A stretch of DNA of 64,000 bases from NCBI RefSeq assembly GCF_021155775.2, contig NC_060235.2, positions 2,655,501 through 2,719,500 on the forward strand, read 5' to 3'. This DNA is from Neodiprion pinetum (lineage: Eukaryota; Arthropoda; Insecta; Hymenoptera; Diprionidae). Under the pieces are notes generated by a model that was given only the letters and a program-made list of their open reading frames with translations, did not search any database and was not told where the DNA came from. Both the position numbers and the translations under genes were made by a program. Positions 1 through 12,192 of this stretch are shown in pieces (within the stretch, counting starts at the first letter, position 1; each line of letters starts with the position of its first letter).

Positions 1-2648
1 AGTCCGGAGCTATATTTTTCGTTTTATTTTGTTCTGCGTTATAGTTATCGGCGGATAAGTTACTTCCGGAAATATGACGTAGATTTTATCCGCTTGGTTC
101 TTATTACATTTTATTTTCCTTCTCACGCAGACCCTTTTTATCATCTTTTCACCTCGATAGGTTTTCTGTATAATCGTGTAACAAATATCTATCGTTATTG
201 TTATACTATTGCAGCGCGTGGCCTATTATTCGTGACTCGGGATTTTTTTCTGCACTGTCCACCAGTAATTGGGATTATATATTTTTTCGGTACTTATGTA
301 TGTACGGAGAAGGTAAAGGAAACCGTGTGGCGCATACGAAACAGAAGCGCGAAACGGTCCTCCTATACTCTTCCTCCCGTTATCCACCTCTTTGCTTTAT
401 TTGTGTTTGTGTGTACGTGTAATGGCTAATTTTTATTCAATTTTCATCATCGACAACGATCGAACACCACTCTATATACATATGCTTAAGTACATATGTA
501 CTTGCGGATCGTTGTTATTTTGTTACGAATACTATGCTCAGTCCCACTTCCATTTCGATTCTGTCTTCATTACGGTGACTTTACGGTTGACCAATCTTGT
601 GTGATTTATCAAAATTATTTTTGAGGTTTTCGACATGGAGAAGGATTCTGCAGTTGTTATACTCGTTCTGTGGTGAACCTATTGCATAAGAAGCGTAGCT
701 GAATGTTTTCGATATTCTATCCCGATACATATATATATATAAAATATACGATTGGTATGTATTATATATATAAACATCGAACGCAGAATCTAAACTCACC
801 CACACAACATCTGAATCGACCTCTCGTGTAAATCTCTCTTTGTTCCAATGTATATTATGAACTTACCCACATCGCGTTGTCAATCGTGTGTCACTGGGTT
901 ATTTTTGTCTTACCTTATTCTGCGAGAAATTGTTAACGTCCATTAATCGCTCGATTCAAGTACATATTTCTCTTTCTCATATACATGTATGTATGTATGC
1001 GTGTTCCAAGGTGCATCAACCCGTATTAATTAATACGTAGATTTCGAGTTCACCTTCGAATATATGGTTAAATTACAGCGATTCGAGATTCCAACGTTCA
1101 GTATAATGAAAGCAGTAGCGTTGCACCTTGAGCGTTCCGGAGAGTTGAACTGCACGGGCTCTGGATCGTGTCTTATCGTTTCTGCATGACGTTGTACACG
1201 ATCTTATAGTCTTTGTCGTAGTTGTTGTTGGTGTTGTTGTCCAGCAGCAGCGACACGAGGTGAGAAGTCGACGGGTACTCATAACATATAATAAGGCGGG
1301 TATCGCATGTCGCAGCGTGCAGCATTGCACTAGTATAATAACAGTACGCATGTAGGTATGTAACAACAGCTTTGGTACGTACCGCAAGGCGTAAAAAACA
1401 GGACAGCGGAGACAAAGTCCGACGTCTATCTGTGTCTTCCTATCCGAAAGAATGTGCAACCGCGGTTCCTGAGATCCTACAACTTACGTATTAGCAGTGC
1501 AGGGTGCGACGAACCCGGGATGGATTTACTGGTCACAAAGGAAACGCTCTCTTATAAACATACCCTGTGCAGTCCTACGCTGTGAGTCGCGTTATCAATG
1601 AAACGTGAGCTTCGATGATCCTCCCGTACTGCACGTCCTAGTCGCGAATCACAAATATGAGGATTAACAACCTCCCCTTGCGATCTAAAAGTCCAAACAG
1701 TGATCGGAGGTAGTATGGGTAGGTTATAGCGCGTACCCAATGGATGGGAGAATTCATGCTATCGAGAGCCAAGCGATATTGCCAGGCTGCAGTCGAGCCA
1801 ACGATCGCTATCTTCAATTAATGACTGCTACTCGTGCAGTGGAAAGGTGAGTGTGTGTGTGTGTGTGTACCAGCACCTGAATCAATGATCGCGGCTCGAT
1901 GCCGCCACCCGCGATCCGGTGTCGGCCAGTTCGATGTCGATTTCTTGCCGATATAATCGCGACCGATCGGGTCAAAGACCCATGACGAACGTGTGTGTAT
2001 GTTGGTACAGAATGTCAGGTTCTGTGTACCATTCCTTCGTCTAGAATCTCGATGATGATATACCCCGTGCACGTAAGAGATAACGAAACAAATATGTTTA
2101 TTGATCGATGCGAAATCGAATTCTAGACGAGGAGAGAGGTGAGAGAAGAATTAACGAGCAATTCGGGAAGGGGACGATGCTTGATACTGACGGTGGGAAT
2201 CTGGGTCGTCGTCCATTGTCGGATCCATTGTGTGAACTGTAAATCGCTGGATATGTACCAAGATCATTTCTGAAGGATCGCGTACCCCAGGGCCATCCGA
2301 ATTCCGGTGTCTCCGTGGGCAGTATAGCTCCAGCCTTGCATTGAAGAAAGAAACGGAAACTGGAAAACGAGGAAAGGCACGCAACGGCGATGTCGAAAGC
2401 GGCGCCAAACTCAACGTGCTGCATGTTTCTATTCCTGTTCATGATGTCGAGTTCACTCGATTCGTTCGTTCTTACCGCGCTGGATGGTAATAAGCATATA
2501 TACCTCCTGTGTCGGTGTGTAATTGAAATTAAAAACCGATTAGAAATGCTATCCGTGCCGGTGTAAGCATCTCCTCGCCAACGGGCACGCAATCTGGGTC
2601 AGCAGCGTCAGCGATCTCGGTGACGTCATGGCCGCTCTGCCGCTGCTC

Positions 2649-2649
<1 letters not shown>

Positions 2650-2680
<31 letters not shown>
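2650..2680. repeat. Short CTG/CAG repeat
   Basis: About ten CTG units with one TTG. It could encode Leu, Ala or Gln in an exon, but no convincing coding context surrounds it. Confidence 0.85.
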
Positions 2681-4217
2681 AAACGAAGTGCGCTCGAGCG
2701 CAAACCCGCAAACGAGTATACATTTCACTGGTGTATAATGTACTCATGTACTTATGCATGTATGGACAACCAATGCGAGTGAGTGAGAACGAGGGAATGA
2801 CTGCCATCTACGTACAATCTTGGTGATTATTCGTCACGCGTTCGTATCTCACGTTGTACGTACTCCTCCTTCTGCCATCGCCACCACCATCTAATACGCG
2901 TGGTTGTTTTTTTCTTTCTTTTTTCTTTTCATTCTTTTTCTACCGACGAACGTGCGCTAATAGTAGGGAAAGTATATGGGCCATGTTCTTGTCTGGAATG
3001 CAAAGAGAATGACATAAATCCACCTTGGAGGTACCTACACTGTATTCTGTGAAAGATTTCTTTCAGTCCAATTTTACTGACAGCCAAGTTCCAGAAAACT
3101 CTCGAATTTCACAGGTTTCTCTTTTTCTTCATTGGTGTTTTAAAGATATATTTGAAGTATGTACACACGTGTAGATCGTTTGGGTGTTAATCAGTCCTTT
3201 GTCGCACATGCTGGTCGTCGTATCGTACCAATTCGTTCGTTACGATGATGTACACTGATTTCGGGAAAGCCGAAAACAACCGGCATCGTTGCCAGTTGTC
3301 GATCAGGATATCGGAGTGAGAATAAGCGGAGGATGCTCAGTGCAAGAGGGCGTGAAGATGGAACGAGTCGAGGAGAGAAGGGGCGGATATCGCCGTTCGC
3401 TCGTGTCCGAGTTGGAGTCGAGAGATCAGCGGCCCCTTGGGTTCGTTATTCCCACAACTAGCTGGACAAAAAGCGTGTCTCTACCGCTCCGGCTGCACCC
3501 TCAAACCTCGGATCAGGGGGGAACGAACAGAGGAGTTGAAAAGAGAATAAAAGGCAGAAGGAGAAGAAGAAGATGAAGCGAAGAGAATGCGTTCCGTTGA
3601 ACCCGGAGTAGTCGTCCTTAGATTTTCATAAAAATAATTTCATTACCCATGCGAGTTCATGCAGGCTCGGATCTACACCAGACTCCATCAGGTTAAACGC
3701 CCCCCGCGTCCTTCTTCGCGATTCGGGATCGGCGTCGGGCTATTTTTGCAGGGATCGACGTCCGTCGTCCGCACCGCCGTCGGTGGTGGTGCGGATCCAT
3801 CGTCGAGTACGTCGTAGCGGTGGCGTTCGTGCCGTCGACCGGGTTTCGGCGAAGCCATCGACCCCTCGACTCCGCACGCTCACCGCCGCCGGTGGCATAC
3901 CTGCCGCCTTCTGCATCCCAGCGCAACGCACCGATTTAAGAAAGGAGCCGGAGCCAGAGCTGATCGACGACGTCCCCCGTGTCGCCGCCATGGCCGACTT
4001 AACGCTGCGAGTGACCTTTCTCGGTCGTTGCACGTCTTCGATACCCGATCCTCCGTCCCCGAGGACACCGGAGACCCGGGTCAACGTCTGTTGCACTTTC
4101 ACCCCGAAGCGGAGGAGATTTAAGGGATCCAAAGGCGCATCGATCAAATATGTAACACCGTAATTCGGGGTGCTGCTGGTCAAACGTACCAGTTGGCAAA
4201 GTTCAGACTAACCGTTA

Positions 4218-4395
4218 CACATCGAATAGACGAAACTCCGAATAGGTCCAAGTTCCGAATGGTCTAAACTGTGAACAGGTCCAAGTTCCGAAAGTCGAAA
4301 ATTTGGAATAGTTCAAAGTTCTGAATGGTCAAACCACGAATGTTAACGACCTCCGGAACCTTGGTAACGTTCGGAGCTTTGACCATTCGGAGTTT
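4218..4395. repeat. Degenerate short-period repeat (GTTCCGAATGGTC type)
   Basis: Variants of the words CCAAGTTCCGAA, GAATGGTC and GAATAGTTCAAAG recur every 20-40 bp, then reappear inverted (GACCATTCGGAGTTTCGA) near 4380-4395. It looks like a decayed satellite-like or hairpin-forming repeat; no coding potential. Confidence 0.45.
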
Positions 4396-5053
4396 CGATC
4401 TTTCGATGTAACAGTCAGTCTGAGCCTTGACGATTCGAAACTTGACCTGCGCCCGTCATTGATCGTTGGAATTTGCAGTCCATTAATCGTCAGGCAAGCT
4501 AATTGAATCGTGACACATTTGTCGAAGGATTGTTGGGGGAAAATGGCTTTCAAGGATAAGGATCCCGTGCGGTCCAGGGACCCATGGTTTCACGCAGCTA
4601 AGCTGGCTGCTCGATGTAGACATATTTTGTATACTTGCAGCCCTGGAGATACCCCGGCTTGACTGTTTACAATGCGCGTACGCGCTCTCGAGCTGTTACC
4701 TCAAGGAAACTCGGATCTCTTTTTCCCCTTCATTGGCGCTTCGACTTCTTTACACCTAGCATAATGACATGCTATACCAGTCGTTGAACTCGCGCGGCTA
4801 GTCCGAAGGTAATCGAGACTTACTTTTATATATACCGCGACTGATCGCGTTGCGTCACCTGAATGCCGATAAGGATGAGCCTCCCTTTCTCCCCTTAAAA
4901 ACTATTCGACAACCTCACACGAAGACGGCCTTCTCACGTGCCTGTTGTCTTCATTGTATGTACTGTCTACCTTATTAAAGTAGAGAGTGCCGGAAGTTGG
5001 TCTAATCTCCGAGACCTGTCTCGAAGTTCGTAGAAGTCAATACGGATGTCGAG

Positions 5054-5100
5054 CTCTTCTTCTTCTTCTTTTTCTTCTTCTTCTTCTTCTTCTTCTTCTT
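5054..5100. repeat. (TTC)n tract
   Basis: About 15 TTC units with one TTT interruption. Confidence 0.9.
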
Positions 5101-5771
5101 GAGGACCCATTATATTCGACTGCAGCTTATTGATTATGGTGTATCATATCCCTATGCTACGATAAAGAAGTCGGACCGCATTCCGGTCGTCTTGATCGAG
5201 CCTGAAGCGAGACAAAGAGTAAAAAATTTAACACCTCGGCAAATTGCGACACAGATTTTCCGTTCGGAGATTGGTCTTTCGGGTTCTCGCGATCGGCTTT
5301 GCGATCGCTATCACGCGTTCATTTCTGATATACAAGAAACACGTCCGTGCCGCCGACGTGTAAGAGCAGATCTGCACGGGTGTGAGAAAGGCAGCGGCGT
5401 TAAAGATCGCGACTCCTCTGCAGGCAGCCGGTGACGCTGGCAAAGAGAGAGAATGCTCGCTGGTTGGATAAGTTGAACGGACTCTGGTCTACGAAAACTG
5501 GCACAAACGTACCACGAAGCCTGGATCAGGCGCGGGTTTGATAACCTTTGATAATATCCGTCGCGCTGGGGGCGTCTGACACCGAGAGTCGGTCTCGCTG
5601 CAGCTTAAGGTGAGCGTCGATGACCCTTCGGCTTCTAAATCGAGGGGTTCCTTCCCCGACGACCCACGCATTCCGACATTCCGGTGCCACCGTTTAATCA
5701 GAGAGACGTCGGGCCTTCCACGGGCCTCGACTTGAATCGACCCATGGGAAACGGAACGGGCGACTTCTGTG

Positions 5772-6476
5772 TTAAGGTGGGGGTACAGCTCGGACGGTCG
5801 AAAATCATACCTATTTTTAGGAGTTTTTTTTTTCTTTTCAAGAAAATTGAAACGCTTGGAGCCATTTGAGCTTGCAGGCTTTATTATTTGTAGTTTGAAG
5901 AAAATTTTCGAATTTTTTCGTTCAAATTAATAACAAAATGGCGGCATAGCGCATACAAGTAGCGAAAGACCACGTTTTCAATCCGCTGGCGCAGATTCCT
6001 CGGTCAATTTTTATCCGATCGACTCGAAACTTTAGACACGATCTTTAAAACTTGTTTATCGATTCGAGCTCGCGGCTAGATTTTTAAATTCCAATTCCAA
6101 TATTATTTCAAACAATTTTTTGTTTAAAATCGTATATATTTGGAATATTTTTTCAACATTTGGGCTACGAGCTCGAACCCGGAAAGGTATTTTTAGCTCA
6201 AAAAATTGTTTCTATCTGTTACAAGTCGGGCAGTGACACGAGGAGATGCGCCACCGCAAAAGCTCTCGAGTTCGGAATCGTTCGTTACTTGTATGCGCCA
6301 TGCCGCCATTTTGATATTAATTTCAATGACAAAAATTCTCACATCTTCTTGAAACTGTAAATAATAAAGTCCTGACACTCAAATTGCTTCAGGTGTTTCC
6401 ATTTTCTTTCACAAAAAACTCCTAAAAATATGTATGATTTTAGATCGTCCAAACTGTACCCCCTCCTCCTCCTTAG
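5772..6476. mobile_element. TTAA-flanked foldback element, copy 1
   Basis: Long inverted arms: about 5776-5960 (GGGGTACAGCTCGGACGGTC onward) is the reverse complement, with changes, of about 6290-6470. Both arms contain AAAATCATAC, TATTTTTAGGAG and an AAAATGGCGGC / GCCGCCATTTT pair. TTAA is present at the left edge (5772-5775); at the right edge it appears decayed to TTAG (6473-6476). No protein is encoded. A second copy lies at 56867-57295. The TTAA target suggests a piggyBac-like origin, which is inference. Confidence 0.7.
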
Positions 6477-6479
6477 GAC

Positions 6480-9400
6480 TATTGTTACACCTTTTATATT
6501 ATATACCTGTGGTACGCAGACTGGCCGTTTAATTGTTGAACGGAGAAGGTTGCCATCTGTAGACAGATTGGGCATTTTTTATTCCGGGCCGTCGTTATTC
6601 GAGTACATAGTAGTAACTGTATAACAGTAAAGTTGTGAAGAAAAAAAATTGACCGGTATGATAGAGTGGATTTTATTTATTTCGTTTATTGGTCTTCTTT
6701 TTCTTATACAGCTGTGTTTTTTTTTCACACAAACAACCGTAACATGCCTGTCGAAAGTCTGAATGTCTTTCTCACCGAATTTGCCAGACATTCGGGGGGG
6801 GGGGGGGGGGTAAAAAAAACTTAGGATCCGATGAATAATCGTGCACTTGTTAGTTTGTTTTCTACGTTACCACTACGATTCTATATTTTCGATACAAATA
6901 TAGATAGAATGATTGAATGCACGGAACGCTAATTTACGTTTATTCGAAAATTGATTTCCCGCTCAGTAAATCGTGGCTGTAATTATGTATAAAATCGAAT
7001 AACACCAACGAGTTAGGTACTTGTTCTGAAGTCAATTTTTTCCGCTTGAAAATCGCCAAATTTTAATGTTGGGCTGTGTATTCAAATATCAATCAACTAC
7101 GACGGTCTTACCTGAAACGAATTGATCAGATTTGTTATGCGAAAATTATTCTCTCCCCGGATCTGTACGAAGTTTTCACTGAAATTGTTTCGCAATGTAA
7201 CGAAACGTGTTCAAAATTCAAAATTAAGTGGGTAAAAAAGAGATTTAAAAAAAATATACGATTATATACGATTCACATTTAAAAAAAAAACCTTTCTTCA
7301 TTGTAATGATTAAATGCAGCTATTACTACAGTTTTACTTTGTCAGTCTTGTTGCTTTTTTGGTCGAATCAAAAACGTACAAACTGCATCGCGGATGTAAG
7401 CGCGGTATGATAATTGTGCGATTTGCATAGATTTTCTCATGCGTATGTTAATAATAATAATAATAATAAGAGAAAAGAAAAAATAAATGAGCACAAGGCG
7501 TGAGAACGCTGCAATTATAAACGCGCGCTCATCATCAGAGGACGAAATTAATAATGACGAATACGTGCCTCATGATGATGACGATGATGATAATCAATGT
7601 AGAAACGTCCTCAAATTAACTCACGTGGCATTTCGCCTGTTATAAAAAAATAATTCTCTCGCTTAAATCAGATTTCAAAAGTTCGCTGCTGCTCTTCGTT
7701 TTATTGCTTTTTTCTTTAATTTTTAAAACTCGCAATCAGACGTATTCAATGATGATACGGATTGAATTCAATTCTTTACAATACTGTTCATTGAGCAAAA
7801 TTCGTGCCCCAAACGATTCAGAAGTTGTGACTGTAAGCCTGGGCTTGAAAGTTCTATTTTGTAACTTTTGTGTAAAAATCCATCTTCCAACGACTGTATT
7901 ATACAGCAATTAAACTGCTGATCTTTATACCTACAACGAAAGAATGTCACATGACGCTTTATCAGAGAATATGATTCTCCGAAAAGTGCTTTCATAATCT
8001 AGTCGGTATAATATGATCCATGCGACTGACAATGAGTGGTTAATAATTAAAAGAAAAATAGAGAGAGAGAGAGAAAGACAAAGAGAGAGAGAGAGAGAGA
8101 GAGAGAGCTAGGAAAAAAAAACAACGAAATGACTGCATATTCCTCGCCTTATTTAAATACGTGAAAAACTTTCTAAAATTCAATATTTAACGACATACAC
8201 ATCTTTGGCACGAAGATTCATTTACCAAAAGTTTTTTCGGTCGGTAGTGAAAGAAAGAAAGAAAGAAAGAAAGAAAGAGACTCGGGGGGGGGGGGAGAGG
8301 AAAATCCTGCTCCGAAACGAAACACCCTAGAATAAATTCGACACGCCGCGAAGCTCAGTATGCAGGTGTCAGGATCTCGGGACAGAGTACGAGACTCGAT
8401 CGGGGCATTCCTACCTCTACTCTTACTTTCACGGACGGTATGGGATGTTTCACCGGCTATATAGCTCCGGGAGGGACTCGCTCGGATCTTCCGATCGTTC
8501 GCGATCGATGCAGCAATTACGAGAAGAGAGAAAAGAACGACAACGAAAAAACTAAAAAAACCAGACGATGAAGAAAAAAAACAAAAAAAAAAAAAAAATA
8601 AATTGGAAAAAAAGGAAAAAAAGACTCGAAAAAGCGGCGCCGCTCCTCGACGACGGGTTCCGAGTAAAACCGGGCTCAACTGCGACCCTGAGGTTCCGTG
8701 GACCCCTGGAATGTCCGAGGGTTACACGAATCTCGGGGGCGGCTATCTCTTTGGGAATCTCGGGTGCGAGACTGCCTTTCGGACGCCTGCACATACCTGC
8801 ATCCGCAACCTCGACACATCGTGCATGAGTGGCGAACACTGTCATCGCTGCGTCATTTGTACATCGCAGAACTACAATACTGTACCCAATGTGTGCGTAC
8901 CATGAGTTGTTGACATGTTTGGAAACAATTGTTGACTCGATTTTGTTATGAAAAATTAATTACGTTAATTTACGGCAGTAATTGTAAATTTCTCCAAGAC
9001 TCAAACCAAGTGCCACTGTACGGAGAGACGGTACAAATTTTTTTTTGTTGTAATTTTAGAACCTAGGATAGAACGGATCGGACAACTAAAAAGGGTCGAT
9101 AATTGGGACAGGGTCGATGACCGGTACACTTACCTTACACCTTACCTTACACCTAGGGTGGTTCTTATATGGGATCAGAAGAAAAAAAAATTCACTATGG
9201 AGTCTGTCAAATCGGTTTTTATTTCATTACCCTAGTCTCCCTGTTAAGTGGGAAGTTTGAAATTGTTCTAAAATGTACTCATTCACTACATTTTGTACGG
9301 AATTTTATTCCAAAGTTATTCGAAGGCAAAAAATTCATACCCTCGGAATATGTAGTGAGATTTATCATTATCTTGTCATTGTACACCGCAACGGGGCTTA

Positions 9401-10500
9401 CGACCTCACGCTGAATTCACTGCACCCTGATGACGATGACGACGACGATGGTGATGATGATGATGATGATGGTACGTCCATCGTTTAATCGCGTTCTCTG
9501 TAACCCTTTCAGTCACAGTGTGATACTCAGTGTCCCACCATAAAAATTTTCCTGCCCCAACCTTATCACAGTTTATTTGCAACTTTAAATGATCTTTGTT
9601 ACTTCGTACAAACCCAAAAAGCTCCAAGTAACAAAATTCAGGCAAAAATATTCAATTGAAAAACGTGTGACTGATATGGTTAACCGATCGTGAATGACAG
9701 CTTTCTCGCCATTCGTTTTGGTCGCGTCATTATTATTTATTATAGTTCCGGTGTCGTTGTTCTTGTTGTTGTTATCATTACTTTGCTCGTAATCGTCGCA
9801 TCATCATCATTAATAAACATAGTCGTTTGACATCAGAGGCGGATCCAGATCGTTCTTCGTACACGTCAAGTTTGACGACGAATATCGTCGTTACCTTTTA
9901 GCTTCAAAGAATCGGACGTATTCTCCCTCTGCTACTGGTTTCACATTCCGTTCGAATAATTTCGATCAGATAAACGGACCCCGGTCGAGTACGAATACAA
10001 AACTCGAAATCTGTTATTCAAAACGATGCGGTAGCATGCCGGTTGTGACGCCGTTGCTGCTCCGCTCGTCTGTGTTTCTGTTATACCGCAAACAATCGAA
10101 ACTGGTACAAATAGACTTGCACGAGAGGAAATCTAGTCATTGTATCGTCGGGTAGTGACTTGAACAGGTCTTTTGGCCGTTTTCCACTTGTTCAGTTTCC
10201 CCTTGGATCGCGGTATCACATTACGTAACGTGCTAGGAACTCGAAACTGCCGCGTCGTCGTCGGAAGCATTCCAAGGCTCGAGTTGTCGTTGACGCCGCT
10301 GGCGGCGTTCTCACATCCGGTTGACATATCGCTCGCGTTTTAGTTGCAAAAATTTACTTCATCGTGCGATATATTCAGCGAGGTTATTTTTATTTTTTTT
10401 TTATTTCATCGTACTTCTCCGGAGGCCGTTCGTTGACCCGGAAAGTGCTCGTCGTCCGTAACTCGGTCCTTCGATCGCGTCGTACTTCCATTTCGTTCGA
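6480..10500. other. No recognisable gene
   Basis: Contains homopolymers (G run at 6795, A/T runs), GA and GAAA microsatellites (8059-8107, 8249-8279), an interrupted GAT tract (9430-9472) and the dispersed repeat at 9091. The region nearest 10 kb is plausibly upstream regulatory DNA of phantom. Confidence 0.4.
9091..9135. repeat. Dispersed about 40-bp repeat, copy 1
   Basis: GGTCGATAATTGGGACAGGG followed by TCGATGACCGGTACACTTACC. A close relative lies at 61525-61569 in the same orientation. Probably the remnant end of a mobile element. Confidence 0.45.
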
Positions 10501-10559
10501 CGATTTTCACCGGGAATCGACTCGGCTTCGTCACCGCCATCATTCTTTGTCTCCTGTTA

Positions 10560-10784
10560 TATCTGCTCCCGGCACGTGAGGTTGGTGCCTCCGCAACCTG
10601 GACCAGTTTTGCACCGAAGTGTGCGTGCATCGGTTGCTGGTTATTCGCAAACAAGGTTTGATGTATTTGCGACAATAACGGTCTTATTTTTGAACCGTCG
10701 TTCAGCCGTCGGTCACCTTTACGAACTTCGCTTGTATCTTGTCTGTATTTAGCTGTTGTACGTTCAGCTATTGTGTACTACAAG
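10560..10784 (+). promoter_or_regulatory. Probable 5' untranslated exon and promoter region of CYP306A1
   Basis: A textbook donor, CAAG before GTAAGT, lies at 10784/10785. A strong acceptor (a pyrimidine run then TTCCAG at 11826) sits 38 nt before the phantom ATG. Together they predict a 5' UTR intron of about 1.04 kb (10785-11826). The left end of the exon and the transcription start are not visible; I saw no clear TATA box, and the start given is a guess. Confidence 0.45.
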
Positions 10785-11160
10785 GTAAGTCGAACGATTA
10801 TCGGAGCAGTCGTTCACCGTCGGTTCAGTTATTGTGTTGGTATTCGATCGCGGTTTGTAAAGGTACCATAATTCTTGCGACGCTACGCGTGATAGATTTG
10901 CCGACGTAAACATCCAGGCGTTCAAATAATCGCAGTCATCGATCCTCCAGTCTTTGTTTCGATACCTTCGCAAACGTCTGACGTCATTTTCATTTTCGTA
11001 ACGTGAGTGATCGGTTCGTTAGTCAAAAATAAGTAAACTCAAAAAATACATACATATGCAAGTCAGATTACAGTGTTCTTAACATTTTGAGTAACGCATT
11101 ATTGTCCTGAGTGAACTTTTATAACGAAATAGTATTTCACGGTTTTTGGAGTCGCTGATT

Positions 11161-11343
11161 AGATTCGCCGTACTGAATGTTCAAAATCCGATTTCAGATC
11201 CGTAATTAGCGACCCCAAAAAACCCTTGGACAGAGTTTTTTTTTCCGGATTTAAACGAGTTTGTTACTCGTTCGCCATATTGGATTTGCCATCTTGAGTT
11301 TTTATAATGCGATTTTAGATTCGTAATCAACGACTCCAAAAAC
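11161..11343. repeat. Two direct copies of a 63-bp unit, 120 bp apart, in the phantom 5' UTR intron
   Basis: Copy 1 (11161-11223) and copy 2 (11281-11343) align from GATTCGCC / GATTTGCC through CGATTTCAGATCCGTAAT / CGATTTTAGATTCGTAAT to GCGACCCCAAAAAAC / ACGACTCCAAAAAC. An inverted relative of the last block, TTTTTGGAGTCGCTGATTA, precedes copy 1 at 11142-11160. Confidence 0.55.
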
Positions 11344-11864
11344 TTGTAATTTACGTAAAACATGAGGGGTATGTGTACAGGGGTAACTTTTTCGGAAATG
11401 AGTTATTCCTTCAATTTTCACGATTTTTTTCAATCAATTTGTCTCTCACAATAATAATTTACATTGTATCGAAATAATTACTCTCGAGTATTGAAAATTT
11501 ATTAGTATACCATCGGAAATATAAAAAAAAAAAAAACTTAAAAATCAGATTCCAAATCATGGAATCCGTGTGAATTTTTTCAGATTAAAAAAAAAAGAAA
11601 TGGTGTTTTTGGAATTTGTTTTTTCAATTATTTTCAAATATCACCAGTGGCTAAAAAAATCTGAGAAAAATTCCGAGACCCTTTTGGCTCGGTAAGATCG
11701 TCACATATAAAAATGATTGAAGTCGACGAGGTTGCGGCACACGGTGTGCTGATTTGACTTTGAATGCCCCATATGCAACGCAAAGACAGAAAAATTACCA
11801 ATTCTTTTTTCTTAATTTTTTTCCAGAAAGACGAACCTAAACACGGTACAACGCAAAGTTCGAT

Positions 11865-12192
11865 ATGTCGCTGGAATACATCGTGGCGCTTTGCCTGTTC
11901 CTCGCGGGTTTAGTCCTCGCGGTCTTCCTGCGCTCGAGGAGGACCGACGGCGTGCCACCTGGACCCTGGGGGTTGCCGATCCTGGGTTTCCTGCCCTGGA
12001 TAAATCCGGATGCGCCACACGAGAGCTTCACAATCCTGGCCCGCAAATACGGCCCCGTCTGCGGACTGAGGCTGGGATCCCTTTACACCGTGCTGATCAG
12101 CGAAGCTCATCTGGTGCGTCAGGCCCTCGCGAAGGATTCGCTGTCCGGACGGGCCCCGCTCTTCGTTACTCACGGGATAATGCATGGATACG
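11865..12192 (+). CDS. phm: CYP306A1 coding exon 1
   Basis: Encodes residues 1-109 plus the first base of a glycine codon: membrane anchor, proline-rich hinge and the first part of the substrate-entry region. The start is the first ATG after a strong splice acceptor at 11825-11826. The exon ends in a G followed by GTGAGT (phase 1), after the residues HGY. The paralogue CYP18A1 has its first intron at the same residue and phase. Confidence 0.92.

Larger units (their letters stand above)
1..5771. other. No recognisable gene; AT-rich with a CpG-rich patch at 3660-4160
   Basis: Open frames here are short or overlap on both strands. The longest (2098-2592 on -, 3740-4183 on -) match nothing I know. 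The patch at 3660-4160 is open on both strands because of its composition and may be an exon or regulatory region of a neighbouring gene, but I cannot assign it. Confidence 0.4.

Noticed and set aside
2098..2592. 164-codon - strand open frame
   Set aside because: A frame this long is expected by chance a few times in 128 kb of both strands at this composition; no motif recognised and a second - strand frame overlaps it.
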